Positions 10,061 to 19,803 of a DNA stretch of 64,000 bases are shown here, piece after piece (position 1 is the first letter of the stretch; each line of letters begins with the position of its first letter). The DNA is from Leptidea sinapis. Its lineage: Eukaryota > Arthropoda > Insecta > Lepidoptera > Pieridae. Where the stretch lies: NCBI RefSeq assembly GCF_905404315.1, contig NC_066267.1, positions 2,990,501-3,054,500 on the forward strand, read 5' to 3'. The notes under the pieces are model-generated. The model worked only from the letters and a program-made list of their open reading frames with translations. It searched no databases and was not told the origin of the DNA. The translations under genes were made by a program, and so were the position numbers.

Positions 10061-11266
10061 TTACCGCTTAAAAAATCTGGAGGCACGGTTGTATTTCCTC
10101 TTAAGAACTATGCAGTTCGGATCCTTTGTGCCCAGCGCCGCAACCCAAGCTCGATACGCCTGTTTTTTGCAGTCAGATGCTGCTTTAACTGACGCATCGA
10201 ACCAGGGCTGTGATCTGCCACCGATGGGTACTACAGAGTTTGGTATAAAAATATCCATACCCTGTAGTATCACATCGGCTACTGCAACGGCGCAGTCACT
10301 AGGATTATCCGAAGGGAAACAAACCCTGCTCCAAGGGTAGGATGCAAAAAAGGAACGCATCCTATCCCAATCTGCTGACTTGTAGTGCCAAACGCGGCGG
10401 GTCGCTGGTGGTCTGCGACGTTGGCGTCGGATAGGCACTTCACTCCTGACCAGGCAATGGTCGGACGTTCCGAGAGGGGCGTCGACAAAGACCTGGTAAC
10501 CATCGGGATGTGTAGTCAGCAGAAGATCCAATAAGGACGGCATCTGGCTATCCACATCCGGGAGCCGCGTTGGCGACTCAACCAATTGGGACAGACCATA
10601 CGCCAATGCAAAATTATGCACAGATCGCCCTGCGTAGTCTGTGGTACGTGATCCAAGCCATTCGGCATTGTGCCCGTTGAAATCACCCAAGACTACGATT
10701 TCAGCGGAGGGGATGTAAGCAAGTACGTCGTCAATTGCCGCTTGAACGCAGCCTATGAGATGATCGGTTTCTGCGTTACCACTATGGGACCTGTAGACAC
10801 ACGCATAGATGCGGACGCGGTCCTCTAAATCTACGCGGAGCCAGAGAGTGGACAGGTCCCTACCCTCAAAATTGCCGAGACGTCGACAGCAGATATCCTC
10901 CCTAACGTACACACATACCCCGGCATGAGGCAAAAAATTGTGCTCAATTTTGTACCCGGGGTACGTTAAATATGACGTATCGCTTGGTCGAGATATCTGC
11001 GTCTCAGTAAGGAAACACAAGGCCGGCTGCGCCGTCTCAAGGTGGTGGTGGACGGCGTTTAAATTGGAGTGAATTCCCCTGATATTGCAAAAGTCCACGT
11101 TGAGTGTGGAGCGGGGTGCCGTGGTGATACTGCCTCGTTTGTCCTTGGTCATGCGCGGTTCTGTGCCCTCCCCAGAATACGAAGGGCAGCCAGAGCGAGA
11201 GTGCCCGGGGAGGGATTGTCCAACGGTACCCTCCTGGGGAAAAATCTTTTTTAGTACCGCTGTCAT
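10061..11266 (-). CDS. Element B ORF, APE-type endonuclease domain
   Basis: A 401-codon frame beginning at ATG 11266. Apurinic-endonuclease-like motifs are in order: NVDFCNIRGIHSN 56-68 (metal-binding Asn), FLTETQIS 85-92 (catalytic Glu 88), YACVYRS 154-160, VVLGDFNGHNAEWLG 191-205 (Asp 195, Asn 197), LLDLLLT 245-251 and GTSDHCLV 266-273 (Asp 269, His 270). All residues expected for catalysis are present. The domain nicks chromosomal DNA to prime reverse transcription. The N-terminal ~50 residues are low in recognisable motifs. A single in-frame TAA at 10061-10063 separates it from the RT; the sequence after the stop continues in the same frame into IARAKSKHVAKIGEQLSSYP. Confidence 0.9.
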   Translation of the reverse strand: MTAVLKKIFPQEGTVGQSLPGHSRSGCPSYSGEGTEPRMTKDKRGSITTAPRSTLNVDFCNIRGIHSNLNAVHHHLETAQPALCFLTETQISRPSDTSYLTYPGYKIEHNFLPHAGVCVYVREDICCRRLGNFEGRDLSTLWLRVDLEDRVRIYACVYRSHSGNAETDHLIGCVQAAIDDVLAYIPSAEIVVLGDFNGHNAEWLGSRTTDYAGRSVHNFALAYGLSQLVESPTRLPDVDSQMPSLLDLLLTTHPDGYQVFVDAPLGTSDHCLVRSEVPIRRQRRRPPATRRVWHYKSADWDRMRSFFASYPWSRVCFPSDNPSDCAVAVADVILQGMDIFIPNSVVPIGGRSQPWFDASVKAASDCKKQAYRAWVAALGTKDPNCIVLKRKYNRASRFFKR

Positions 11267-11510
11267 ATTCGGGTGGAGGGGGGGGGGGAATGGTCACTGG
11301 TTCTCGACACTAACCTATGCGAAACATAGCGGCACTCGGCCGCTACTTCTGTGCGAGTGTGGTAATTAACCCGGACGAGTCTGGCCCGATTGTGCTGACG
11401 TCAAAAGACGGCAGCGTGACTCTCCCACTTCTAAAAAGCCCTTAGTCGCCTCTTACGACACCCATGGGCCTGGGACTCCCCTATTCTTTTTACGCCCCGG
11501 GAAAAGTACA
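11267..11510 (-). promoter_or_regulatory. 5' leader of element B
   Basis: 244 bp between the insertion boundary and the ORF, clearly richer in G+C than the flanks. It has a C-run at 11280-11289 just upstream of the start codon (minus sense) and the conserved-looking TCGTAAGAGGCGACTAAGG near 11435-11460. In non-LTR elements the 5' leader normally supplies an internal promoter; that role is inferred, no core promoter motif is assigned. Confidence 0.5.
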
Positions 11511-11570
11511 GGTTGTCTAACAGAAAGAGACTCTATCTAGACGTTTAAAGTATCTAACATTGTAAATTAA
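11511..11570. repeat. MITE family H, right part
   Basis: Starts with the second copy of the duplication GGTTGTCT, then GAGACTCTATCTAGACGT, equivalent to GAGACTCTTTCTAGACGT in the uninterrupted copy near 62413-62430. Confidence 0.7.
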
Positions 11571-11758
11571 TATACACTTTCTTAAATTAATCTTGTAAGT
11601 CCAAACAAAGTACGTTTTACTATTATTGTTGAATCGCTTTATATAGATTTTAATTAAAATAATTATAAAAGGAGAATGCTGTAATTTTGTGGTATTGAGT
11701 GTCTTGCCACTTCTATGTATTAAGGCTCAGCTTTTTTCGAAGTGGTGAATGGTAAAAT
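11571..11758. other. No gene seen
   Basis: A+T-rich spacer. Confidence 0.5.
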
Positions 11759-12299
11759 CTTAGATTAAAGATTGGTCTTTGCTGCGCTCCAACTAGATAC
11801 AGCAGCCGTAGTCCTAAATTGCGGTGACTAATAATACGCCCAAGTGGGCGTACTCAAGCCAGTCTCGAACGATGTGTTACGTTGATGTGCCATATGTTCT
11901 GTTAAACTTTGCTGATAATTGAAAATAAAATGCCGGGTTGCGTAGTTAAACTTTGTATAAATAATACTACAAGAAAAAAAAAACATACCGACGAATTGAG
12001 AAACTCCTCCTTTTTTGAAATCTTTTTTAACAAAAAAATGTCTTTTTTAACACAGGGATCACACATTATCAGTAAGTATTTTGTATTTTATTAATTTTAA
12101 TGTTAAATAACATGAAGCATATATAAGTAAAAAATTAAAAAGATGCCATTGAGTGTCAAGGTGCCACGTACACAAGCATCTTTACAAATAGCCAATACAC
12201 AGTATAAAATTTGCCGTAGTAAAAAATCTTTTGTTCTTAGGTCTCTCTACCTATCGGTATCTAGTTAGAGCGAAGCGGAGACCAATCCTTTATCTAAGG
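11759..12299 (+). mobile_element. DNA transposon remnant Q1 with 42-bp inverted ends
   Basis: Ends 11759-11800 and 12257-12299 are inverted copies (36 of 42 positions agree by eye; core GATTGGTCT and CTAACTAGATAC). A second, shorter member with the same ends lies at 39095-39441. Inside is a start codon followed by a THAP-like sequence and a splice-donor-like GTAAGT. I infer a P-superfamily-type element that has lost most of its transposase. No clean target-site duplication was found, and a Harbinger-like MITE begins five bases beyond the right end. Confidence 0.7.
11930..12071 (+). pseudogene. THAP-domain first exon remnant
   Basis: ATG at 11930 opens MPGCVVKLCINNTTRKKKHT. The MPxC-x4-C start matches the first two zinc ligands of the C2CH THAP finger. 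After an inserted piece of repeat family P (about 11985-12050, containing ACCGACGAATTGAG), the sequence GGG ATC ACA CAT TAT reads GITHY, equivalent to the (G/V)(I/S)(T/S)FH segment of THAP proteins, followed by GTAAGT at 12072-12077 as a possible donor site. THAP fingers bind the ends of P-type transposons; exon 1 of such transposases commonly encodes this start. The later Cys, His and AVPTIF residues are absent. Reading frame is disrupted by the insertion. Confidence 0.5.
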
Positions 12300-12304
12300 A
12301 TTAA

Positions 12305-12538
12305 CGGCCGTTCCCAATATACTATCTTCAGTCCCAATATACCCGATAAGTCATTCTTATCGCCTTATATTGGGACGCGTGAAATGCAAACTTCTATCGC
12401 TGGTAAGCTATACATCGTCCCATTGATAAACAGCGTGTAAGTTGAGTTACCGTCGAGAAGTTTATTGGGACAGAAAAGTCAACGATAGTTACGATTTTTA
12501 TCTTAAGTAAGAGATATACTGAATATTGGGAACGGCCG
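12305..12538. mobile_element. Harbinger-like MITE I, copy 1
   Basis: Inverted ends CGGCCGTTCCCAATAT ... ATATTGGGAACGGCCG with flanking TAA on both sides (12302-12304, 12539-12541). A TWA duplication is the target preference of PIF/Harbinger elements. Internal blocks CCCGATAAGTCATTCTTATC and GTTTATTGGGACAGAAAAG recur in the copies at 43264 and 48670. Non-coding. Confidence 0.8.
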
Positions 12539-12541
12539 TAA

Positions 12542-13387
12542 ATATATATCTTTTCACATTTATAATTTCTTTGACATTTAATGAATGAAGTGAAATTGCT
12601 TTGAATTAAACTTTCCTCACCACATGCTAATGTAATTTCGGATCTCAAATTCACATAATATACGTTCATTCGAAGACTAAGTGGATGGCAATGCTTTTGT
12701 GAGATCTTTTATGTTACAAGAGAGTTTTGAACCATACCTATTGGTGATCACATACCACCATGTAAAAAATATATATGCTCATTGGTCCTTAATGTTCCAT
12801 AAAAAATAAGTTTTTGTGACGTCGTTTTGTTAGGGTTTTTCTTCTTGATATGAATCGTTTATCGAATAACAAACAGAATCATAAATGGTATACATTTGCA
12901 TACCTTGTCCACGTTATCTGCGGCATAAATAAAAAGTATCCGAACATTTTCGTGAACATAAAATTGGGCACCGAAAGGAAAACTTCTTCAAACATTATTT
13001 TTTACAACCAGCCGTGTTTTATCGGGAAATGGCTCGTATTTTCCTATTCAATTTACATTTTTGTTAGATCGAAGGAAAGCGGCCTAACTGCTGCTTTGAG
13101 AAAAGACCTATGAAATAAGTCAGAGATTCATTTTCGTTTATGAAATACCGATAAAAAAGATAGAATTTCCTTAAAGTTTATTCTGTCTTTTATGTTTGTT
13201 GTCTTGGTAATAATACGTGTGTCTTACATAAGTTAACTAATTTAATAAATTTAAAAGATTTCATAATGTCTCATGCTAAACTTCTGTATCAAATTATTCA
13301 AATTAGAAAAAAACATACATAATTAGTTTTGTGGTTTTGACAGAATTGTATAGAAAGGTTAATCTTTTAATTACGCGAGTGTTACAC
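12542..13387. other. No gene supported
   Basis: Contains an 87-codon frame at 12850-13113 with no recognisable domain, poor composition and no neighbours; I do not call it a gene. Confidence 0.45.
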
Positions 13388-13588
13388 ATTTAAATAAAAC
13401 ACTGCGATTTTACATTAGACTGAAACCCATGAGATCCCCTGAAAACGAGATCTGACAAGGTCTTGAAACGTCGGGTTAACTTTAGTTAATTTTTATTTTA
13501 ATAAAAATCGAACTTTTACGCAACAATCTAATGTAAAAACAGTTACAATTACTTGCGTTTTAATCCTTTAAAAGTGATTTATTTAAAT
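13388..13588. repeat. MITE-like repeat R, copy 1
   Basis: Ends are inverted (ATTTAAATAAAACACT and AGTGATTTATTTAAAT), with TTTTACATTAGA / TCTAATGTAAAA inside. The core GAAAACGAGATCTGACAAGG and CTTGAAACGTCGGGTTAAC recurs at 27640-27815 and 37173-37340. Confidence 0.7.
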
Positions 13589-14283
13589 AGCTTAATATAA
13601 ACAATTTTTGAACGAGTCACTTAGCTTTTTTCTAAAATTTTAATTTAATTTATTAAGGCTATTAAAAAAAAAAATTTTTACTCAATAAACGAATACATAA
13701 TATATAATAATCGAAGTGGTAACTGGCACGAATCTTATTCTTAATACTGTTATTTTTTGTGATTATATTTCCTACATTATCTCTTAACATATTATTAATT
13801 ATATTTGCATGAATATTTGCATGTCTGTCAAGACGAAACATGTGCATACTCTTAAATCTATAACAACTTTGCATGTAATGTTTCTAGCTAATAAAGAACT
13901 TTGACTTTCGTTTTTGATAAGGAAGAGGCAAGGACAAGTAAAACACATAATAGCTATGGATGTTCTCATTTATTGTCTTTCTATAATACCTCACGCACAC
14001 ATACAACTTGGAAGAGCAGAGAAACAATTTTATCTATCTCACTTTGGAGTCCTATTGGATAGTTTTGATTCGAGCATACCTTCACAACATTTGAATATTT
14101 TACTAGATTCCCAAATACGGTAAGCAAAACAATACCATTGTAAAAAAGTCTGGAAGAGACATTTATAAATATAATACATTTTACATAAATTACTATCTTA
14201 ATATATTATATATAAATCCAGTGTCCTGATGTTTGTTCATTAAACTAATGAACGTATTTAATTAATAATAAGAGTGCATTTTA
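13589..14283. other. No gene supported
   Basis: A+T-rich. A 69-codon frame at 13914-14123 starts on a non-ATG codon and has no recognised motif. TAATAAAGAACTTTGACTTT near 13888-13907 resembles the 3' terminus of repeat K. Confidence 0.4.
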
Positions 14284-14547
14284 GTCCAACATGAGAGATA
14301 GGAGAGTATTTATTTCGTTTTGGGACCCATAGTTATTTTTATTTCCAATATTTGTTTTGTATGGACATATTTTCTATGTGAGAATTTATTGACGCACGCC
14401 GCGCTGGTTTGACAGTTCAGCTGTGAAATAATTTCAACATAACAACAGCGAGCATATTGTACGAAACAATTCTTGATGTTATTACAAATTCATAAAAACA
14501 GTATTTTATTTATTCTTTACAGAACAATGTCTGTCGGGTCAGATAGT
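14284..14547 (+). mobile_element. Helitron-like repeat O, copy 1
   Basis: Shares GAGAGATAGGA, TTTATTTCG, GGGACCCATA, TTTCCAATATTTG and CAGTTCAGCTGTGAA with 60101-60320. Its 3' end has a stem ACAGA / TCTGT followed by CGGGTCAGATAG, one base off the CGGGTCAGCTAG Helitron terminus found at 32308. Confidence 0.6.
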
Positions 14548-14606
14548 AAATTATACTCATACAGTTTATACTTTATAATTTTTTTATTAATTATTTGATA
14601 TTTAAA

Positions 14607-14790
14607 ACACTTTGAACACGATTCGTGTATTGGATACTGCACGTTACAAACTAATCTGTTAGGAATATTACAGCTATTGTAAAATACTCTAATTGATTTA
14701 AAAGAGTGGGTTTTGAGTTTCTTGTATGTTACTATGGCGAGTTCTACTTTTTCCGAACATAGGTAAGTAATTTAAGAGAAATGTTTACAG
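14607..14790 (+). repeat. Repeat K, copy 1
   Basis: Landmarks GAACACGATTCGTGTATTGG, ACAAACTAATCTGTTAGG, TGTAAAATACTCTA, TTGAGTTTCTTGTATG. Other copies end in TTTGACTTTGACTTT, which suggests K is the 3' non-coding end of a non-LTR element. Confidence 0.65.
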
Positions 14791-16666
14791 TGTCAATTCA
14801 AAATCATTTAGTTAAGCCTGATTAAACTTTATATATTATATTCTTTACCTAAATATTACATTCTGGTTAAATGAAAATATTAAGTTATTCTTATTTAACT
14901 TAATTATTTTGGGGACTGTCCATGTCGATATAAATGTAACGAAGTAGTTAGTAAAATCACTTCACGACAATAATCTGTACCTCATGGTAATATGAAAATG
15001 ACAACATAACATTACACTTTCATTGTCGTAACAACATGAGTGTTTTCTCAATTTTTTGTTACGACGTATGATACAGCAGATACACGTATTGAGCAGGGAC
15101 CATAATATATTATATAGTAATTGCTTAATATTGCGAACCACTGCTGTTATTATTATCTGAAGTAATTAAAATTAAAAAACCGTAGTGTTTGTATGTTCCC
15201 ATCTCTCGTCATCTATTAGTGTGTATGTTCGTTAGTACCTCGACTGTATAGGTGTGAGCCTTATTTTTTAATTTAAAGCTTAAGATTTTTCATTTCAAAT
15301 CACACTCTTAGAATATATGAGCGCAATACACATTAAACGCGGAGTTATTCGCGGGTTATATTTTAATTACCCGTTATATTTTATTCAAATATATAAACCA
15401 TCTAGTCGCTATATATTCATTGAGCAAAGAAAAATAAAATTGTATGATAGTGAGAGAAACAGTTTGTTCGATGAAGAGCTCTCAAGACTCTTTGAATAAC
15501 TGAATTTTGTTTACCCTCTACGTTTTAAACAGTATTTTATTCCCTTTGTGAGCGCGCTATGCCCAGATAAGATTTTAATATTCACCTTTTTTGTAAGCCC
15601 ATTGAAGTATTGAAGTTTGGCAGGGAGTTCCGTGAAGATTTTCACAATCACTGTTGCGGCTTGAGAACAATCCCTCATGCTTGTCGTGAAACCCTAAAAC
15701 ATTCCTTTTCAAACTTTCCCTCCGCCTTATGCACAACCGTGATAAGCGCCATCTATATGGCGATCAATCGTAACTTTCTCGATGGCTGTGTGCGTAAACG
15801 CATCGTCGTTCGTGAAAAATATAGAAAAAAAAAGGTCTAAGATCAATCAAGTGCCTGAAAAACTGTGTATTTACAATTTTCAGTGCCAAGTCTACCAGAA
15901 GTTATATAATTTTTCCAAAACATTAATTAAAGTGTTAGTGACATCTGAATAGGAATCAAAAGAGGTGTGAGTATTCCCTTCAAAACTTCCAGTTTTGTAG
16001 CCACTATATTGAACTTATTTGAAATTTACTAGGTTTTGATATTCTTTGTTTCGGTGACCTAGGTAATCTCAAATTCATCTAACATATGCACCAAACCTAC
16101 ATACAAGTGTTCATGAACCACAAAACCAAACTATGTTGACAAAAAAGCCTTCTGCCTTACTTTCATATAATACTGGCCACCGCTCATTGATATAATATTA
16201 CGTATATAAAGAGATCATTTATCGTTCATTGTTTACTTATTTATAAGTTTTTATTGTTTTGAAATATTTTAATCCGCTAAAGATGACATTTTTCATGGTA
16301 CATCATAAAAGTACTCACAGTTATCAGTCAGGCTTAGCCATCAGAGTACAGCTAACGGAAAACGGTTTTGTTTCGAGATATCCTTTCAACTTGGCTTATT
16401 ATGCCGTGGAAAACAAATGGATATGCGCACTTTATGCAGTGACTGGAAAAATGTTAAGGTAACGTTGTATGTAGTTGTGTTGGACGTGTTATGATTTTTT
16501 TTTTGATATTTCTTATCATTTTTTTTTTCTAGAGTTTCTGAACTGAAATGAACAATAATAACTGCAAAATGAATTAATAAAATAAATAAGTAGTTTATAA
16601 CTATCGGTAGCCCTCTGTTAGGCTCAGTATGTTTGCTTCTAAAAGTGCATTCAAAACAAAAGTTAT
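14791..16666. other. No gene supported
   Basis: Three short frames (15317-15499, 15610-15840, 16259-16462, all plus) were inspected. The last, 67 codons, ends exactly at an AAG|GTAACG donor-like boundary but matches nothing I know. No repeat recognised. Confidence 0.4.
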
Positions 16667-16905
16667 CCTCCACAGTGCGGTTTTCAAGCAGCTTTCTTTC
16701 ACGTTCTACAAAGTTGTGGAATGAGATTCCTTGAGCGGTGTTTACGGAAATTACGAAATGGGTACCTTCAAAAAAAGCGCACCTTCATAAAAAGACGGCA
16801 ACGCTTCTGTGATTCCTCTTGTGTTGAAAGAGAATGTGGGCAGCGGTGATCACTAAACACCAGGTGACCCGTACGCTCGTTTGTCCACCTTATCCATAAA
16901 AAAAT
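16667..16905 (+). repeat. Family B 3' end
   Basis: Begins at CCTCCACAGTGCGGTTTTCA and runs through GTTGTGGAATGAGATTCCTT and GGTGACCCGTACGCTCGTTT to an A-run at 16897-16904. The remaining coding part is frameshifted. Confidence 0.8.
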
Positions 16906-18418
16906 AATATCTTCATGTACTGTGAAACAAGAATATTATTTTGAAAACAAATTTAACCATTGAAATTGGAAATACTATAGAAAAAAGCATTCTTAGAAGC
17001 TCCTCATAAGGTAACTAGAATATAATATTATGTATGTACATACTTTCGTTATTTTTAAACGTCTACGAAGTAAAATTGTAACATTGCCTTCAATTCAACG
17101 GCTTCAGTGTTTCGGTAATTGACGATGAATAAATGATTAGTTCACTCGTCAAATACAAATTGATTTCAAATTATATTAAGTAATGCAGTGTGGTGCATTT
17201 TAAAGGCGGTGGCGATATTTTTATGATAAATTAAATGGAGTCATTTTTGACAGCTAGCGCCGATTGATGGTAAGTTATACGATATATATATATATATATA
17301 TTATATATATTTAGTGGGAGGTCATAAATAGGAGGCTATTTGGTTGAATTCGAATATAAGGGTATGATTGCTGAAGAACCCCATATTCGCGAAAGTATTA
17401 CTAATATGTTACGTTATGACCTGATGTTATATTACTAGTCATTATTGTTAAGTTATATGATAAAGTTGTTAGTTAATGTGTTGTGTTAATGTAGTTCCAT
17501 CCTGTTGTACTTATTTATTATTATTTTCTCTCTTAATCTGGCTTTATATTGTGTGTTTATAACTCATGTGATTGTATTTCATTTATTTGGATATTTATAA
17601 ACAATATATATTTCTATAACTTATCAGATCCCAAAATATAAAATTGCAATATATTAAAAACTAAATTTATAAATTAACAATCAAATATAACTTTCATATT
17701 ATTACTTATTGAATTGCGACATTTTTTTTTAAATAGTACTTATTTTTGACGTAAGAACTAATCGTTATATTTTGTGTGGCAATTTATTCATTTTGTATGT
17801 TGAATTTAGTGGAAAATACCGTGCGTTTATTATAAAATGTATTATTCCGCGAACAGTATGGAATCAACATATAGAGATTTCGTTTTGTTTTAGAAGTTGT
17901 TTTATTTTGCAATGTGTCTTAAAATAATTTAAACGCTAAACGCCTTTCACTGATACCACAAATAAAGTATTGAATCCTTAAACACATCAAAGTCGACGTT
18001 ACTTCAGCGGTCAGAAGCGAAACTTCGTCAAGACGCTTCTTAATTATACTTTTAAATAATTCGCAACCTGGAAACTGTTGGTTACTTTGAGTGATTATTA
18101 AGGATTACATATTTTATGAACAAAAACAAGAACAAAACTTTTGATAGAAACCGGTAATATTGATTTTAAAATACGAAATGATGCGATGACAATATGCTTG
18201 CTTTTTGTGCTACATAAGTTCACTTTTCATGTCTGTAAATTATTATGAATTTTATAAAACTTGATCATATATATTATGATCCTTGATCAGATATGTGAAC
18301 ACCACAGTTATAGTCTCAAATTCCTAGTTGTTTAAAGATAAATACGTGCAAACATGTTATCATATTATTATTGAGTTTAATATAATTTTATCAGCATTTT
18401 TTTACCTGTTTACCCCAT
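16906..18418. other. No gene; AT dinucleotide run
   Basis: Very A+T rich. 17281-17310 is an interrupted (AT)n microsatellite. Nothing else assigned. Confidence 0.55.
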
Positions 18419-18665
18419 TGCACAGGGTTCAGCTAGGTGGGTATCATAACGGCGCTTTCTTGTACTGTGAAGCAGTTATATGCTAATACTAATAATTGTA
18501 GTACGGTTTGGAAGATGCCATAGCTAATGAAATTACTAATGGCTAATGGGACTTGCATCTTATGTCGCAAGACTCCTGTGCTGTACTGCATTGTAATCAC
18601 CAGAGTGAATCTATTACCTTCAGTCAAACGTTTTCTCGTCTCGACACTTTTTCTCCAAAAAAATA
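18419..18665 (+). repeat. Family A, diverged copy
   Basis: Recognisable by GGGTATCATAACGGCGC, CTGTGAAGCAGTTATATGC, TAATGAAATTACTAATGG, CATCTTATGTCGCAAG and TCTCGTCTCG before an A-run. Clearly older than the other copies. Confidence 0.65.
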
Positions 18666-18749
18666 AATATATTTTTAATCATAATTTTTGAATCAATTCG
18701 GCTAAATTAAATCTATATCAGTATAGACGTTGAGATCGGCTGTATATTG

Positions 18750-19051
18750 ACACACATTAATAATATTGACACACTTTTTACACAAATTATCTTGCGCAAA
18801 ATTAAGCATATATAGCCTGTGTTATGGGTTGCAAGACAACAATATATTTAATACAATATACTTACTTAAACATACATAAATACATATAAACATGCATTAA
18901 TACATATAAACATACATAAATACATTTAAACATCCATGATTCGGAAACAAACATCGATATTCATCAAATAAATGCTTGCACCTACCGGGATTCGAACCCA
19001 GGACCTCTAGCTTAGTAGGTAGGATCGCTAACCACTCGGCTATACAGGTCG
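18750..19051 (-). mobile_element. tRNA-headed SINE, full copy
   Basis: Read on the minus strand, the head from 19051 has a perfect A box TAGCCGAGTGG (19042-19032) and B box GGTTCGAATCC (18998-18988), spaced as in a tRNA gene. Head-like stems such as GACCTGTA / and GGTAGGTG are only partly paired, so it is not a working tRNA. The body has repeated ATGTATTTATGTATG-type units and GTTGTCTTGCAACCCATAAC, and ends in a region of TTA-rich repeats at 18750-18775. Pol III transcription is expected for this class. A second copy is at 25528. Confidence 0.85.
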
Positions 19052-19571
19052 TCTATTTCAAAACCTTTTCGTTCATACTAAACAAATCACAAATATACAT
19101 TAGTCTCCATAAAAATAATCGTAAATTAGGTTTGAATGTGAAATAGTATATACACTTAACAGCCTCGGGGCTCAGGTTTGTATTGATAGCCTTAATCTAA
19201 TGCTTCCATAAATCTGTAAGGTTTCGCTTCCAAAGCCAATTAATTCTTGCCACGGTTCGGAATGGATTGCTTTTCACAATCTATTTAGAGCTTATTAATT
19301 GAAATACAATAAACTGATTCCAAAATTTTATTATTTACTAAGTTAGGCAGTCAATACTTTATTGCATTCAGTCATTAAATTTTATGCTAGATTTTATTTA
19401 AAGTTACTACGAAGAAAATAAGGCATTACATATGAAACTCAAAAAAGAAAATTTTAAACATTAAAAGAGAAATCTTCGAGGGTTACTTATTATTTAATTA
19501 ATTGATATTGGCTCAGCAGACAGTTTTTTATGTAAATGAGGTCATGTTTGCTTTAAATAATCTAGGATATG
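19052..19571. other. No gene seen
   Basis: A+T-rich, nothing assigned. Confidence 0.5.
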
Positions 19572-19803
19572 AGGCGTTCCTCCAAAGCGCAGTTCCTAAG
19601 AAAGTTTCTGCCCCGTACAAACAACGGAATGAGCTTTTTAACGACGATCCGATATGCATACCTTCAAAACAGCACATAGAACTTCTTATACAGCCGGCAG
19701 TGCTTTTGTAATTCCTTTAGTATTGAAGGAGGAAGTGTGCAATAATTATCATTAAACATCAACTGAACCATACGATAGTTTATCCTCATCTTCAAAAATA
19801 AAA
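19572..19803 (+). repeat. Family B 3' end, ancient copy
   Basis: Diverged but collinear with other B ends: TTCCTCC, AACGGAATGAGC, GACGATCCGATATGCATACC, TTCAAAACA, CCGGCAGTGC, AATTCCTTTAGTATTGAAGG and a final A-rich run near 19795-19803. Confidence 0.6.

Larger units (their letters stand above)
8137..11510 (-). mobile_element. Near-complete non-LTR retrotransposon B (Jockey/CR1-like)
   Basis: A 3374-bp insertion flanked by the direct repeat GGTTGTCT (8129-8136 and 11511-11518). The 3' end carries an A-tail, seen as the T-run 8137-8146. The minus strand encodes APE-type endonuclease, reverse transcriptase and a C-terminal domain in a single frame (8195-11266) broken only by TAA at 10061-10063 and TGA at 8957-8959. 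The leader 11267-11510 contains GTCGTAAGAGGCGACTAAGG, a phrase I associate with the 5' region of such elements. No gag-like first ORF is visible, so either the copy is 5'-truncated or this lineage has one ORF. It interrupts MITE H, and fragments of the same family are scattered across the window. Exact clade is uncertain. Confidence 0.92.

Noticed and set aside
9093..10340. Plus-strand frames of 66-124 codons across element B
   Set aside because: Antisense to the well-supported endonuclease and RT frame.
11930..12094. Host THAP-domain gene
   Set aside because: It lies between the inverted ends of a transposon remnant and is interrupted by a repeat, so it is a transposon relic.
13914..14123. 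69-codon plus frame
   Set aside because: Non-ATG start, no motif, and no neighbours.
18988..19051. Functional tRNA gene on the minus strand
   Set aside because: A and B boxes are perfect but the acceptor stem does not close and a SINE body follows; a second copy exists at 25528.
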